A stretch of 34,611 nucleotides of DNA, from positions 1 through 34,611 of the forward strand of contig CAKOYL010000005.1 in assembly GCA_934130705.1 (NCBI GenBank), written 5' to 3'. This document shows positions 7,497 through 14,895 of this stretch, piece after piece. The stretch's first letter is position 1, and each line of letters begins with the position of its first letter. The notes beneath the pieces are model-generated. The model saw only the letters and a program-made list of their open reading frames with translations, was not told the origin of the DNA and did no database searches. Origin of the DNA: an uncultured Clostridia bacterium. Lineage in GTDB: Bacteria > Bacillota_A > Clostridia > TANB77 > CAG-508. A program made the translations under genes and the position numbers.

Positions 7497-8579
7497 TTAT
7501 AAATATTTCTTTAATTCTTTATCACATTTTATTTTTTCGATTAAATTAGGTAGTTCGCCCATTTTATCTTTATTCGCAATAAGTATAACATTATTACTAT
7601 TTATTATATTTAAGTCTTTAACTCCAACTACTGCAATTACTTTACTATTATCATCATTATATATACTACAATTTTCTATGTCTTCTGCAATTAAATTACC
7701 TTTTTTTACGTTATTGTTAAAATCCTTTTCTTGAATTTTAAAAAAGTCATTAATGCTTCCTATGTCTAACCAGTTAAATTCTCCTTTTACCATTTTTATC
7801 TTATTAGATTTTTCAAGTATTCCTTTATCGACAGAAATTGATTCAACATCTTTATAGATATTTTGTAATACATCTTTTTCGTTCCTTATGCTATTTGCAA
7901 TCTGTTCTTTATACTTATATATTTCTGGTAAAAATTCTTTATAATTTTTTAATATACTTGTAATTTTCCATATAAACATTCCACTATTCCAATAATATTT
8001 TCCGCTTTCGATATATTCTCTCGCTTTTTCATATATAGGTTTTTCTTTAAATTCTTCTACAATATTACATTTTAAATCATCATCATAATTATATTTTATA
8101 TATCCAAAACCAGTTGCAGGATATGTTGGCTTTATTCCAATTGTTACTAAGTTTTCTTCTTTATTGGCTAATTCTATGCCTTCTTCAATATTATTTAATA
8201 ATTTTTCTGTTTCATCTATATAATGATCAGAAGATAAAATTGTTATTGCTCCATTTCCTCTTTGTTCTAATATTCTAATTGACGCATAAAAAATACACAT
8301 TGCTGTATTTTTTGACATTGGCTCGAAAATAATGTTTTCTCTTGGTATTCTGTTATCTATATATCTTTCTGCTAGTTCTTTTTGGTCTATATTGGTTATT
8401 ACAAAAATATTATCATACTCAAATATACTTTCTATTCTTTTTATAGTTTCGTTTATCATAATATTATTTGAATATAAGTTTAAATATTGTTTTGGCTTAT
8501 TAGTTGTACTAATAGGCCATAAACGACTTCCTTTTCCACCTGCTAATATTAACGCATATCTTTTATTATTCTCTTTCAT
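7497..8579 (-). CDS. manC: Mannose-1-phosphate guanylyltransferase
   Basis: A 360-aa nucleotidyltransferase expected to make GDP-mannose from GTP and mannose-1-phosphate. The N-terminal signature LAGGKGSRLWPxSxxxKPKQYLNL (from residue 12) is diagnostic; IFEPMSKNTA, LSSDHYI, GFGYIKY, YYWNSGMFIWK and FNWLDIGS follow in the usual order. It is the short form: no C-terminal phosphomannose isomerase domain. The start has AGAGGAGATAAAG and overlaps the previous gene by 14 bp. The other steps to mannose-1-phosphate are not in the window and would come from the host. Close relatives can use other sugar-1-phosphates, so GDP-sugar pyrophosphorylase is the safest wording. Confidence 0.9.
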   Translation of the reverse strand: MKENNKRYALILAGGKGSRLWPISTTNKPKQYLNLYSNNIMINETIKRIESIFEYDNIFVITNIDQKELAERYIDNRIPRENIIFEPMSKNTAMCIFYASIRILEQRGNGAITILSSDHYIDETEKLLNNIEEGIELANKEENLVTIGIKPTYPATGFGYIKYNYDDDLKCNIVEEFKEKPIYEKAREYIESGKYYWNSGMFIWKITSILKNYKEFLPEIYKYKEQIANSIRNEKDVLQNIYKDVESISVDKGILEKSNKIKMVKGEFNWLDIGSINDFFKIQEKDFNNNVKKGNLIAEDIENCSIYNDDNSKVIAVVGVKDLNIINSNNVILIANKDKMGELPNLIEKIKCDKELKKYL

Positions 8580-9150
8580 CTTTATCTCCTCTTAAATTCT
8601 CCAGAAAACTAACATACGATTTACTTTGACATTTTGTACTTTCATTCAGTATTGATTTATAACCTTTTCTAACATAATTTCCAATTGTATATTTATCATA
8701 TTTATTTACTGTATTTAATGTCCTTTTTGCTTCTTCAACATTATCTGAAATATGTATTAAATTATCAAAAAAATATCTATCTATTTTACTTGAATATTCT
8801 TTTCTAATTCTTTGCTTCACTTGTCTTGCTTCTATACATTGAATTTTTCCGTCTTCTGCTTGCTGATAGGTTGGGTTATCTACATTGAATATAAATACAA
8901 CAATTCTCTTATTATCAGTATTCATATTTTTAACTTTTTCATATATATATCCATCTTCATAGGCTTCTTCATCTCCTTCATAGCAATCTAATACAAATTG
9001 TTCATAATCTTTACCTAAATCAAGTATTTTTACTTGTAAAACATCTTCCATAAGGGCTATTTTTAACATCATTTCTCGTGCATATTTATTCCCCATATTC
9101 CATAAGATTCCAATAGGATATTCACTATTATGATATTTAAGTACTTGCAT
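8566..9150 (-). CDS. Unrecognised first protein of the cargo operon, 194 aa
   Basis: I do not recognise the family. The protein starts MQVLKYHNSEYPIGILWNMG, looks alpha/beta, and has an RIVVFIFNVDNP strand followed by CIEARQVKQRIRKEY and DNLIHISDNVEEAKRTLN. No signal peptide, membrane helix or metal motif is evident. The acidic stretch CYEGDEEAYEDGY lies near the middle. AAAGGAGGAAAT precedes the start, and a promoter-like sequence lies at 9240-9268. As first gene of the glycan operon it could be a specificity-setting or substrate-handling protein. The IxISDNxEEAxxTL segment could help in a profile search. Confidence 0.75.
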   Translation of the reverse strand: MQVLKYHNSEYPIGILWNMGNKYAREMMLKIALMEDVLQVKILDLGKDYEQFVLDCYEGDEEAYEDGYIYEKVKNMNTDNKRIVVFIFNVDNPTYQQAEDGKIQCIEARQVKQRIRKEYSSKIDRYFFDNLIHISDNVEEAKRTLNTVNKYDKYTIGNYVRKGYKSILNESTKCQSKSYVSFLENLRGDKDERE

Positions 9151-9239
9151 ATTTCCTCCTTTTATTTCATATAAACTTTTATTTTATTATGATCTTTTGT
9201 ATCTAAAATTTGAGAAAACTGAATAATATCTTTTTATAA

Positions 9240-9268
9240 AGTATTTTCTGAATATTTATTAATATCAA
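9240..9268 (-). promoter_or_regulatory. Candidate promoter of the cargo operon
   Basis: Minus strand TTGATA (9268-9263), 17-bp spacer, AATACT (9245-9240), about 90 bp upstream of the first cargo gene at 9150. The -35 matches five of six consensus bases. No closer candidate stands out in 9151-9324, which holds no gene. Confidence 0.4.
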
Positions 9269-9324
9269 TCATTTACTTTTTAGTGTATATACTCTTATTA
9301 GTAGTAGTTCTTTGTTAAAAAAAA

Positions 9325-9564
9325 TTATTTTATTGCAACAATAATTTCTCCATTTTGAACTTTATATGTTTTATTTTTGAACAGATATTTTTCTCCTGAT
9401 GAATATATCTTATATCCTTCTTTAGTTAATTCTTTTTTTGCCAATTGTATAAAATCACAAGTATCTTGAATAGATAATTCAAAATCATCTAGGCAAATTT
9501 TTACTATATTTTTATTTTCTAAGATTTTTTTGTTTAATATTTTATGAACATATTCAAGATTCAT
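9325..9564 (-). CDS. Hypothetical protein, 79 aa
   Basis: Unrecognised small soluble protein beginning MNLEYVHKILNKK, with a charged helix (IQLAKKELTKEGYKIY) and a short beta-rich end (KYLFKNKTYKVQNGEIIVAIK). The ATG at 9564 has AAGGAAGGAG 9 nt upstream; the in-frame TTG at 9573 would lie directly on that site and is rejected. It has its own promoter (9622-9650) and sits just upstream of the cargo operon, so it may be a separate transcript or a leader gene of the operon. Confidence 0.6.
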   Translation of the reverse strand: MNLEYVHKILNKKILENKNIVKICLDDFELSIQDTCDFIQLAKKELTKEGYKIYSSGEKYLFKNKTYKVQNGEIIVAIK

Positions 9565-9621
9565 AAATGTCAACTCCTTCCTTGTAGAGTTTAGATTACC
9601 AATTGAAATTGTTCCTTTTAT

Positions 9622-9650
9622 AGTATACCATAATTTGCCAGTTTCTTCAA
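9622..9650 (-). promoter_or_regulatory. Extended -10 promoter of the 79-aa gene
   Basis: Minus strand TTGAAG (9650-9645), 17-bp spacer, TATACT (9627-9622), with TGG immediately before the -10 (extended -10). It lies about 60 bp upstream of the ATG at 9564. Confidence 0.6.
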
Positions 9651-9684
9651 TAGTTATTCTATTACTTCACATAATATATTGCAT

Positions 9685-9711
9685 AAAAAAAGAGCATTGT
9701 CAATACCCTTT
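9685..9711 (-). terminator. Intrinsic terminator after the SH3-like gene
   Basis: The minus-strand RNA can pair AAAGGGTATTG with CAATGCTCTTT (two G-U pairs, very short loop), followed by a run of seven Ts (9691-9685). It lies about 85 bp after the stop at 9797 and upstream of the promoter at 9622-9650. Confidence 0.6.
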
Positions 9712-9796
9712 TCTTTACAATAATTTATATTTCATTTTTGTCTTCTTTTCATTTAAAGATTCTTTTATACCACGAACAACAACAGTGGTCGTATTA

Positions 9797-9967
9797 CTAT
9801 TTTCTAAATAAAAGTCTATCAACTTCTTCATCTGTAATTAATTTCATTTCTATTCTTTTTCCTTTTTTATTTACTATTTCAACATTATATTTAGTGTCTA
9901 TAATACTTAAAATGGTTGCCCTATTTTCATTTTTTAAAACAACTACATCAAATTGTTTATATTTCAT
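9797..9967 (-). CDS. Small SH3-like protein, 56 aa (DUF4926-like)
   Basis: The sequence begins MKYKQFDVVVLKNENRAT and continues ILSIIDTKYNVEIVN, KKGKRIEMKLITDEEV and DRLLFRK. The pattern (FDVVVL, a turn, YNVEIVN-KKGK, hydrophobic strand, DEEV) is that of very small SH3-like barrels such as DUF4926/DUF4314 proteins of mobile elements. The start has GGGAAGAGATGGT upstream and a near-ideal promoter at 9999-10027, so this is a real gene despite its size; a plus-strand open frame across the same bases is its shadow. Function unknown; such domains often bind proteins or nucleic acid. Confidence 0.7.
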   Translation of the reverse strand: MKYKQFDVVVLKNENRATILSIIDTKYNVEIVNKKGKRIEMKLITDEEVDRLLFRK

Positions 9968-9998
9968 ACCATCTCTTCCCTTTATGTAATATATTAAA

Positions 9999-10027
9999 AT
10001 TATACCATATTTTTATAAAATATTCAA
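9999..10027 (-). promoter_or_regulatory. Strong promoter of the SH3-like gene
   Basis: Minus strand TTGAAT (10027-10022), 17-bp spacer, TATAAT (10004-9999), with TGG before the -10. About 35 bp upstream of the start at 9967 and divergent from the Spo0E-like gene at 10106. Confidence 0.65.
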
Positions 10028-10083
10028 AAAAATTATGTTTTTTACAAATTCCGACATTTTTTGCACTTACAAAGGTGTATAAT

Positions 10084-10100
10084 TACTCCTGAAAGGAGTA
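10084..10100 (+). promoter_or_regulatory. Perfect 7-bp hairpin covering the Shine-Dalgarno of the Spo0E-like gene
   Basis: TACTCCT (10084-10090), GAA loop, AGGAGTA (10094-10100). The 3' arm is the ribosome binding site of the ATG at 10106. A TATAAT lies at 10078-10083 directly before it, but a transcript from that box would start within the 5' arm, so the hairpin would form only in longer transcripts; otherwise the dyad may be a DNA operator. Confidence 0.6.
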
Positions 10101-10105
10101 GATAA

Positions 10106-10258
10106 ATGGATTCAGAATTACAATCATTGATCGAAAAAAATAGAGATTTACTTACAAAGATGATAGAAGATGGAGAACCTTATGAAAAAATCGTAGAGCA
10201 AAGTCAACTCTTGGATAAATATATTTTGCTAGGATTTAAAGCTATAAATTCATTATAA
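10106..10258 (+). CDS. Spo0E-like aspartyl-phosphate phosphatase, 50 aa
   Basis: A plus-strand gene in an otherwise minus-strand window. The protein begins MDSELQSLIEKNRDLLTKMI and includes VEQSQLLDKYILLGF. Two helices with the SQxLDxxI signature (SQLLDKYI) are the hallmark of Spo0E-family proteins, which dephosphorylate Spo0A-P in sporulating Firmicutes; the length and the preceding IEKNRDLL helix fit. AAAGGAG lies 8 nt upstream of the ATG, inside a hairpin. It is convergent with the zinc-binding gene at 10278 and divergent from the SH3-like gene. An element-borne copy could delay host sporulation (inference). Confidence 0.75.
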   Translation: MDSELQSLIEKNRDLLTKMIEDGEPYEKIVEQSQLLDKYILLGFKAINSL

Positions 10259-10277
10259 TTATTTTTGAATTTATAGC
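10241..10277. terminator. Perfect 11-bp inverted repeat between convergent genes
   Basis: GCTATAAATTC (10241-10251) and GAATTTATAGC (10267-10277) form an 11-bp stem with a 15-nt loop. The left arm is the 3' end of the Spo0E-like gene; the right arm ends one base before the stop of the minus-strand gene at 10278. Position suggests a bidirectional terminator, though neither side has a strong U-tract. Confidence 0.45.
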
Positions 10278-10478
10278 TTATAATAGCTTCTTTCCACATA
10301 CAGGGCAATAGTTTAGTGCATACGGAGATAAAGTCGTTTTTCCTTTTTGCTTTCCAACTATTTTTTTTTCTCCCTCTTTCCACCTATATATGACCAAAGT
10401 TGAAAATATTTTTGCATTTGTTTTATTCTCATTCAAATTTTCTTGCCACGCTTGTATATCATCACAACATTTACACAT
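10278..10478 (-). CDS. Small zinc-ribbon-like protein, 66 aa
   Basis: Begins MCKCCDDIQAWQENLNENK and ends YCPVCGKKLL: an N-terminal CxCC and a C-terminal CPxCG knuckle that would together bind zinc. The middle (IFSTLVIYRWKEGEKKIVGKQKG) is basic and probably beta-rich. Similar short CxCC...CPxCGKxL proteins are common on clostridial mobile elements (remembered, not checked). The start has TAGGAGGGAAAAATT upstream. It follows the 67-aa gene by 32 bp and may share its promoter. Function unknown; nucleic-acid binding is possible. Confidence 0.7.
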   Translation of the reverse strand: MCKCCDDIQAWQENLNENKTNAKIFSTLVIYRWKEGEKKIVGKQKGKTTLSPYALNYCPVCGKKLL

Positions 10479-10510
10479 AATTTTTCCCTCCTATTTTTTA
10501 TATTTTAAAA

Positions 10511-10714
10511 TTAAATAATTTTTCTTAGTATACCACTAAATTCATTTTCAATTTTGGGTATTTCATTTTTACTATGGCTCATAATATATTCTACAACTGT
10601 GTTTGCACATCTCCTATATTCATCTTCATTATAATCTATATTTTGCTTTATAAAATAACCTGCTTGTTCTAACATCATTATTTCTTTTTCAGTTAATTCG
10701 TTGAATTTATTCAT
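10511..10714 (-). CDS. Hypothetical protein, 67 aa
   Basis: An all-helical acidic/basic protein starting MNKFNELTEKEIMMLEQAGYF, with a single Cys and no signal peptide. Not recognised. A GAGGG lies 11 nt upstream of the ATG and a promoter at 10763-10790. The helix TEKEIMMLEQAGYFIKQNIDY could be a protein-interaction segment. It probably forms a two-gene transcript with the zinc-ribbon-like gene downstream. Confidence 0.6.
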   Translation of the reverse strand: MNKFNELTEKEIMMLEQAGYFIKQNIDYNEDEYRRCANTVVEYIMSHSKNEIPKIENEFSGILRKII

Positions 10715-10762
10715 AAGTTATTATATCCCTCATTCATATTTTGTTTTATATTAAACATATAT

Positions 10763-10790
10763 AGTATATCATATTTTTTCGATTTGTGAA
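10763..10790 (-). promoter_or_regulatory. Candidate promoter of the 67-aa gene
   Basis: Minus strand TTCACA (10790-10785), 16-bp spacer, TATACT (10768-10763), about 48 bp upstream of the start at 10714 and just downstream of the terminator at 10811-10834. Confidence 0.5.
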
Positions 10791-10800
10791 TACTTTAGAA

Positions 10801-10834
10801 AAAAATAAATAAACTACTTAAATTTAAGTAGTTT
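10801..10834 (-). terminator. Terminator of the 11-17 kb operon
   Basis: A perfect 24-nt palindrome (arms AAACTACTTAAA / TTTAAGTAGTTT) lies seven bases after the stop of the 181-aa gene, followed on the minus strand by a T-rich run (TATTTATTTTT). Confidence 0.7.
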
Positions 10835-10841
10835 TACTATT

Positions 10842-11387
10842 TTATCTTTCTAATACATTATCTTTTTTTATTACTAAAAAACTATTTCTAATATCTTCAT
10901 ATAGTATTTTTCCATAATCTCTGTTATTAAATTTTTTTATTGACAATTGATATAACTTATTATTACTTTCACAATATATTTCTTCTACTTGTTTACACTG
11001 TTCTTCATCAATGTCTATAATTTGACTGTTATTAAAATCCAAACATATTCCTTGAATTTGTGTTATTTTATCATTTATATAGTCTTTTTTTATACAAAAA
11101 CCATATTGAGTGGTCTTATCGAATATTTTAATGATTTTGCCAGAATAAAAATATATTAACGCTTCTTTTGAATTAATGGATTCTTTTGTTACTTGCTTTT
11201 CAACATCTTTCATTTTTTCTATATCTGTTTTAATTTTATTTAATAAAGCTACAGAATAAGAATCGTGATATTGTTCAGACGCATTAATATAATCTTGTAT
11301 CAAATCTTCAACCTTTGTTAATCCTGTATGTAAAAATGCTTGCCCTACAATTAAAAACTCTCTATTTTTTTGATCTTCTTCGTCCAC
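10842..11387 (-). CDS. Hypothetical protein, 181 aa, last gene of the operon
   Basis: Not recognised. The N-terminal part is helical (REFLIVGQAFLHTGLTKVEDLIQDYINASEQYHDSY); the C-terminal part is beta-rich (ALIYFYSGKIIKIFDKTTQYGF, NKLYQLSIKKFNNRDYGKILYEDI). GTG at 11387 is preferred: AGAGGTGG lies 5 nt upstream. An in-frame GTG nine bases earlier overlaps that site. The gene follows the 258-aa gene by 16 bp and is followed by a strong terminator, so it closes the operon running from about 17.4 kb. No membrane segment or enzyme motif is visible. Confidence 0.65.
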   Translation of the reverse strand: MDEEDQKNREFLIVGQAFLHTGLTKVEDLIQDYINASEQYHDSYSVALLNKIKTDIEKMKDVEKQVTKESINSKEALIYFYSGKIIKIFDKTTQYGFCIKKDYINDKITQIQGICLDFNNSQIIDIDEEQCKQVEEIYCESNNKLYQLSIKKFNNRDYGKILYEDIRNSFLVIKKDNVLER

Positions 11388-11403
11388 TAATACCACCTCT
11401 TTT

Positions 11404-12180
11404 CTACGTTTCTAATTCCTCTTCTTCCTGGTTATATGGATTTAATAATCCTAATTTATAATTATCTACATAATTTTTTAATTCAATTTCACTTAAATTA
11501 CATATATCTTTTAACCAATTATTTGAAGTTATTGCAGATAGCCCACAGCCATTATTAGCACTTTTTAAAACTTCAATATCTGCTTTAAATGTATCATAGT
11601 TTAAGCAATCTTTAACACTCTCAACTTTGCTGTCTATAAGTTCCATAAATTCATTATAGTCTAATCCTTTTGTTACATCTTTTTTAGTATTAAAGTCTTT
11701 ATATGGTTTCTCATTTTCTATCAATACACTTTCTGCAATATCCCACTCTTTTTTATTAATATGTTCAACAATTTCTTTTAAATCATTTTCTAAATTTTTA
11801 TCATATATTCGATACATAAATGCTGATGAATAATTTTCTCTATTTCCGTGAAAATCAACAGAATCTTCTTTAGTCATTCTTCTATCAAATATATCCTTAC
11901 TATTTGTTATTATTGTATCTTTTCTATTAATAATTTCTCTAAGCATTTCAAATGGATTTTTAAACTCTCCATAAAACATTGTATATTTACCATCTGTTCT
12001 ATATAATATTTCTAATCTTTTTTGATTTTCTTGTTCTTGATATTCTGCTTCTGGTTCTCTCCTATTAAATACAAAATGCTCTTTGCCATCTTTTATCATC
12101 ATTGTAGGATACATTAAACATTCTCTCATATTCCAATTATCATAGTTTTTATATGGTTCTTTTTCAATTATCTTTATCAT
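11404..12180 (-). CDS. Hypothetical element protein, 258 aa
   Basis: Soluble and rich in charged residues, starting MIKIIEKEPYKNYDNWNMRE. It contains YRTDGKYTMFYGEFKNPFEMLREIINRK and ends in an acidic QEEEELET. I cannot assign a family. The open frame extends upstream, but ATG 12180 has AAGGAG 10 nt before it, whereas the ATG at 12189 is one base from it. It overlaps the methyltransferase gene by 17 bp, indicating coupling. The many Trp/Tyr-rich short strands recall accessory proteins of conjugative elements. Confidence 0.65.
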   Translation of the reverse strand: MIKIIEKEPYKNYDNWNMRECLMYPTMMIKDGKEHFVFNRREPEAEYQEQENQKRLEILYRTDGKYTMFYGEFKNPFEMLREIINRKDTIITNSKDIFDRRMTKEDSVDFHGNRENYSSAFMYRIYDKNLENDLKEIVEHINKKEWDIAESVLIENEKPYKDFNTKKDVTKGLDYNEFMELIDSKVESVKDCLNYDTFKADIEVLKSANNGCGLSAITSNNWLKDICNLSEIELKNYVDNYKLGLLNPYNQEEEELET

Positions 12181-12937
12181 TTGTAACATTCTCCTTAAAA
12201 AATATTTTTTCATAAATCCTATTTCTTGTAATATCATAATAATCTTGATTTATCTCAATACCTATAAAATTTCTTTTACAATTAATACAAGCTACTCCAA
12301 CTGTTCCTGATCCCATACAATTATCTAAAACAGTTTCTCCTGGATTAGTATATGTTTTAACTAAATATTGAATTAATTCCAAAGGCTTTTGTGTAGGGTG
12401 TATTGTTTTAGAAGGGTGTACTTTCTGAATAGATATTATTGATGTAGGATATTTGTTTGTATTACCTTTTCTATAATCTTCTAAAATTTTAAAATCTCCG
12501 TAATTATGATTTTTTACATTAGCTGTTTTATATTTAATACCTTTTCCGTGTAATGGTTGACCTTGTGTAAATATTGGATTATATGTAGGTTGTTTTTTAT
12601 AAAATACTGCAATTTGCTCGTGTCTTCGCAATGGTTGTCTATTACTATTTAAAAATCCAGTAGTGAGCTGTTTATCCCATACTAAATCATAACGAAATTG
12701 ACTTCTGTTGCTATTTACTAAGTCAATATAGAAATTACCTTGACCGAATAAAATAATAGCTCCATTTTCCTTTATAATTCGATTATATTGCTTCCACAAT
12801 TCTTCAAAAGGTATTATCTTATCCCACTTATTTTTTGTCTTCTGAAAAGGCAAATCGCATAAAATTAAATCAATTGAATTATCCTCAATATCATTCATTA
12901 ATTTTATGCAATCCCCTAATTTTAATTGTATATTCAT
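12164..12937 (-). CDS. Orphan site-specific DNA methyltransferase, beta class
   Basis: A 257-aa SAM-dependent enzyme methylating an exocyclic amino group (N6-adenine or N4-cytosine). The catalytic motif IV LILCDLPFQ (DLPF, residues 28-31) comes first and the SAM-binding motif LDNCMGSGTVGVA near the C-terminus, so the order is that of the beta class; HPTQKPLELI (motif X region) lies between. DLPF is a variant of DPPY/DLPY. No restriction endonuclease gene is adjacent, so it is an orphan, most likely protecting the element from host restriction or marking its DNA. The start directly abuts the upstream stop (TAAATG), with GGAGAGCAAGG serving as ribosome binding site. Confidence 0.9.
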   Translation of the reverse strand: MNIQLKLGDCIKLMNDIEDNSIDLILCDLPFQKTKNKWDKIIPFEELWKQYNRIIKENGAIILFGQGNFYIDLVNSNRSQFRYDLVWDKQLTTGFLNSNRQPLRRHEQIAVFYKKQPTYNPIFTQGQPLHGKGIKYKTANVKNHNYGDFKILEDYRKGNTNKYPTSIISIQKVHPSKTIHPTQKPLELIQYLVKTYTNPGETVLDNCMGSGTVGVACINCKRNFIGIEINQDYYDITRNRIYEKIFFKENVTNDKDN

Positions 12938-13783
12938 TTATCCTTGCTCTCCTAAATCTTCTGTTTCTTCTTGTAATTTATCTATTTCTGTTTTTTCATC
13001 TTCTATAAATTGCTGTTCCATTCCGTGTAATGCTTGTTTTGTTCGTATTTCATCATCTAACAAATAACTTATCATCATTCCGTTATGTGCATAAATCTTT
13101 TCATAATTTGTTTGAATATTTTTTATATCAAAATAATATGATAAGAAAACATCATCTTTATATGTATTAGCTTCTAATGATGGATATACTGAAACAATTA
13201 CATTAGGATTTTCATTCCTATATAGAGTAAATATTGGCTTTTCTTTATCTTTTTCATCTAATAGTTTATTTAATAATTCTGAATAACTAGATTTTTTTTC
13301 TTTAACTGTTAGATTTTTATTTTCTGTAATTGTTTCCAATGTATAAAATATTTTACTAACATCTTTAAAGGTTTTATTAGGAAGTGTTTCCATTGTATAA
13401 TGTAATTCTAATTCTGAAGGAATTACTTCAAGTTTTCTCCCTTCGATTCCTTCTTTTAGTATTTGAGCTATTTTATTTTCATATTTTTGATATGCTTTTA
13501 AAACGCCCAAAGCTCTACAATCATCAGAATAATTTTGTATTTCATAAAGAGTTTTTTCTCCATTTCCTAGTTTAACAAGTTCGTGAGAATTATCTGAAAA
13601 GTGATATAATCCAGTCATCAACGCATATATTAATTCCCCATATTTTTCATCAAAGTTATCTATTCCTTTATATAATTCTACTTTTCTGTAAGTTATAGGT
13701 TTACATCTCATATCTGCAATCTCTGCAGTCATTATATTGTTTTCTCTATCTATTTTTAACTTTCTAATGTAATCAGAACTCAT
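12938..13783 (-). CDS. Hypothetical element protein, 281 aa
   Basis: Starts MSSDYIRKLKIDRENNIMTA. The N-terminal 70 residues suggest a small beta domain (KPITYRKVELYKG), then an extended helical region (ALGVLKAYQKYENKIAQILKEG), and an acidic tail. No recognised family, membrane segment or catalytic motif. The start has TAGGAGAATTAT. The stop abuts the start of the beta-class methyltransferase, so the two are probably translated together. Confidence 0.65.
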   Translation of the reverse strand: MSSDYIRKLKIDRENNIMTAEIADMRCKPITYRKVELYKGIDNFDEKYGELIYALMTGLYHFSDNSHELVKLGNGEKTLYEIQNYSDDCRALGVLKAYQKYENKIAQILKEGIEGRKLEVIPSELELHYTMETLPNKTFKDVSKIFYTLETITENKNLTVKEKKSSYSELLNKLLDEKDKEKPIFTLYRNENPNVIVSVYPSLEANTYKDDVFLSYYFDIKNIQTNYEKIYAHNGMMISYLLDDEIRTKQALHGMEQQFIEDEKTEIDKLQEETEDLGEQG

Positions 13784-13796
13784 ATAATTCTCCTAT

Positions 13797-14885
13797 TCAT
13801 TGAACTTCCATATTTTCTTCATCTTGTTCTAACTTATTATACTTTTCTTCAAAATGTTCTAGTTTCTCTTTCATTTTTTCTATTAATTCTTCTTTTGAAT
13901 TAATATTACTCATATCAAATAGTTCATTTTCGTAGCTTTCCATTTCTTTTGAAGATTTATTATAAAAATTGTATACAATTTCTATATCTTCTCCATAATT
14001 AACTAAAAATGCTTCTTTAGTTACATCTGAATTGGTTATTGTCGCAAATTCTCTTCCATCTGGTGTTCTTGAAAGTCTTTGATTATCTTCATATAAAGAT
14101 TTTAATTTAGAAAAACAATACTCATTTTCAAATACAAATGTATATCCGTTATCTAAAACTACATTTTTAGAAGCTTCTTCAATTTCTTTTAATTCTTCTA
14201 AATATTTTTTTATATCTTCTTTTGTTTCTTCATCTTCAAACTCATCTATAATTTCTTGATCTGAATAATCATAATGACCTCTCAAAATATCGGCTATTTC
14301 TTTTGGCGAACAACTATCCCAAATCATATTATATCTATCATCAGCCATTCTTTGTTTTCGTTCTTCTAATCTTTTATAATCTTTATTTTGTTCAAGTAAT
14401 TCCAAATATTCATCACTAGATATTTGATATTCTTTAATTAAGTCAAATGCTTTATCATTTACACTACTAATTATTTTGTCTTTAATATCATTAGTTTTTT
14501 TATTTTTAAAATCAATATCTAATATTTTTTTGCATATTAAATCTAACTTTATTAAATCTTCTTTTGCTTTCATTCTGTCAATTTTATCTCTAACATCTTC
14601 ACTTTCTATCCCTAACACCTTCGCATTTAAAAGTTTTGCTATTGAAACAGCTAAATGTCTTAAATATGCTTTTATATCTCTATTTTCATAATCGAGTTTT
14701 ATAAGCATTGTTTTAATTCCATTCTTCTCTTTATCTGTTGCTGTTTTTATTTGATCTAATATATTTTCATAATCAAATAAATGTCCTACTCCATCAACTT
14801 CTAATGAAAAAGTTTCCTCTAAACTAATCCCTTTTTCCTCTATAAACTTATCTAACCAATTATTAAATTCATCTTTTTTATTCAT
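13797..14885 (-). CDS. Element protein with a module shared with the 22.5-kb gene, 362 aa
   Basis: Residues about 7-84 (FNNWLDKFIEEKGISLEETF ... DYENILDQIK ... MLIKLDYENRDIKAYLRHL) match residues 87-164 of the protein at 22556-23134, with identical or similar residues through FIEEK, ETF, YENxL, IK, MLIKxD, DIKxYLRHL. The remaining 280 residues are helical and acidic, with a small beta patch (YTFVFENEYCF, FATITNSDVTKEAFLVNYGEDIEIVYNF). Function unknown. The ATG at 14885 has AAGGAG 6 nt upstream; an in-frame TTG at 14906 would lie upstream of that site. It is 10 bp from the preceding gene. Confidence 0.7.
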   Translation of the reverse strand: MNKKDEFNNWLDKFIEEKGISLEETFSLEVDGVGHLFDYENILDQIKTATDKEKNGIKTMLIKLDYENRDIKAYLRHLAVSIAKLLNAKVLGIESEDVRDKIDRMKAKEDLIKLDLICKKILDIDFKNKKTNDIKDKIISSVNDKAFDLIKEYQISSDEYLELLEQNKDYKRLEERKQRMADDRYNMIWDSCSPKEIADILRGHYDYSDQEIIDEFEDEETKEDIKKYLEELKEIEEASKNVVLDNGYTFVFENEYCFSKLKSLYEDNQRLSRTPDGREFATITNSDVTKEAFLVNYGEDIEIVYNFYNKSSKEMESYENELFDMSNINSKEELIEKMKEKLEHFEEKYNKLEQDEENMEVQ

Positions 14886-14895
14886 TTGTATCTCC

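Noticed and set aside
9738..9989. Plus-strand open frame of 83 codons
   Set aside because: It is antisense to the 56-aa minus-strand gene, which has a strong ribosome binding site and promoter; the plus frame has neither and a hydrophobic low-complexity product.
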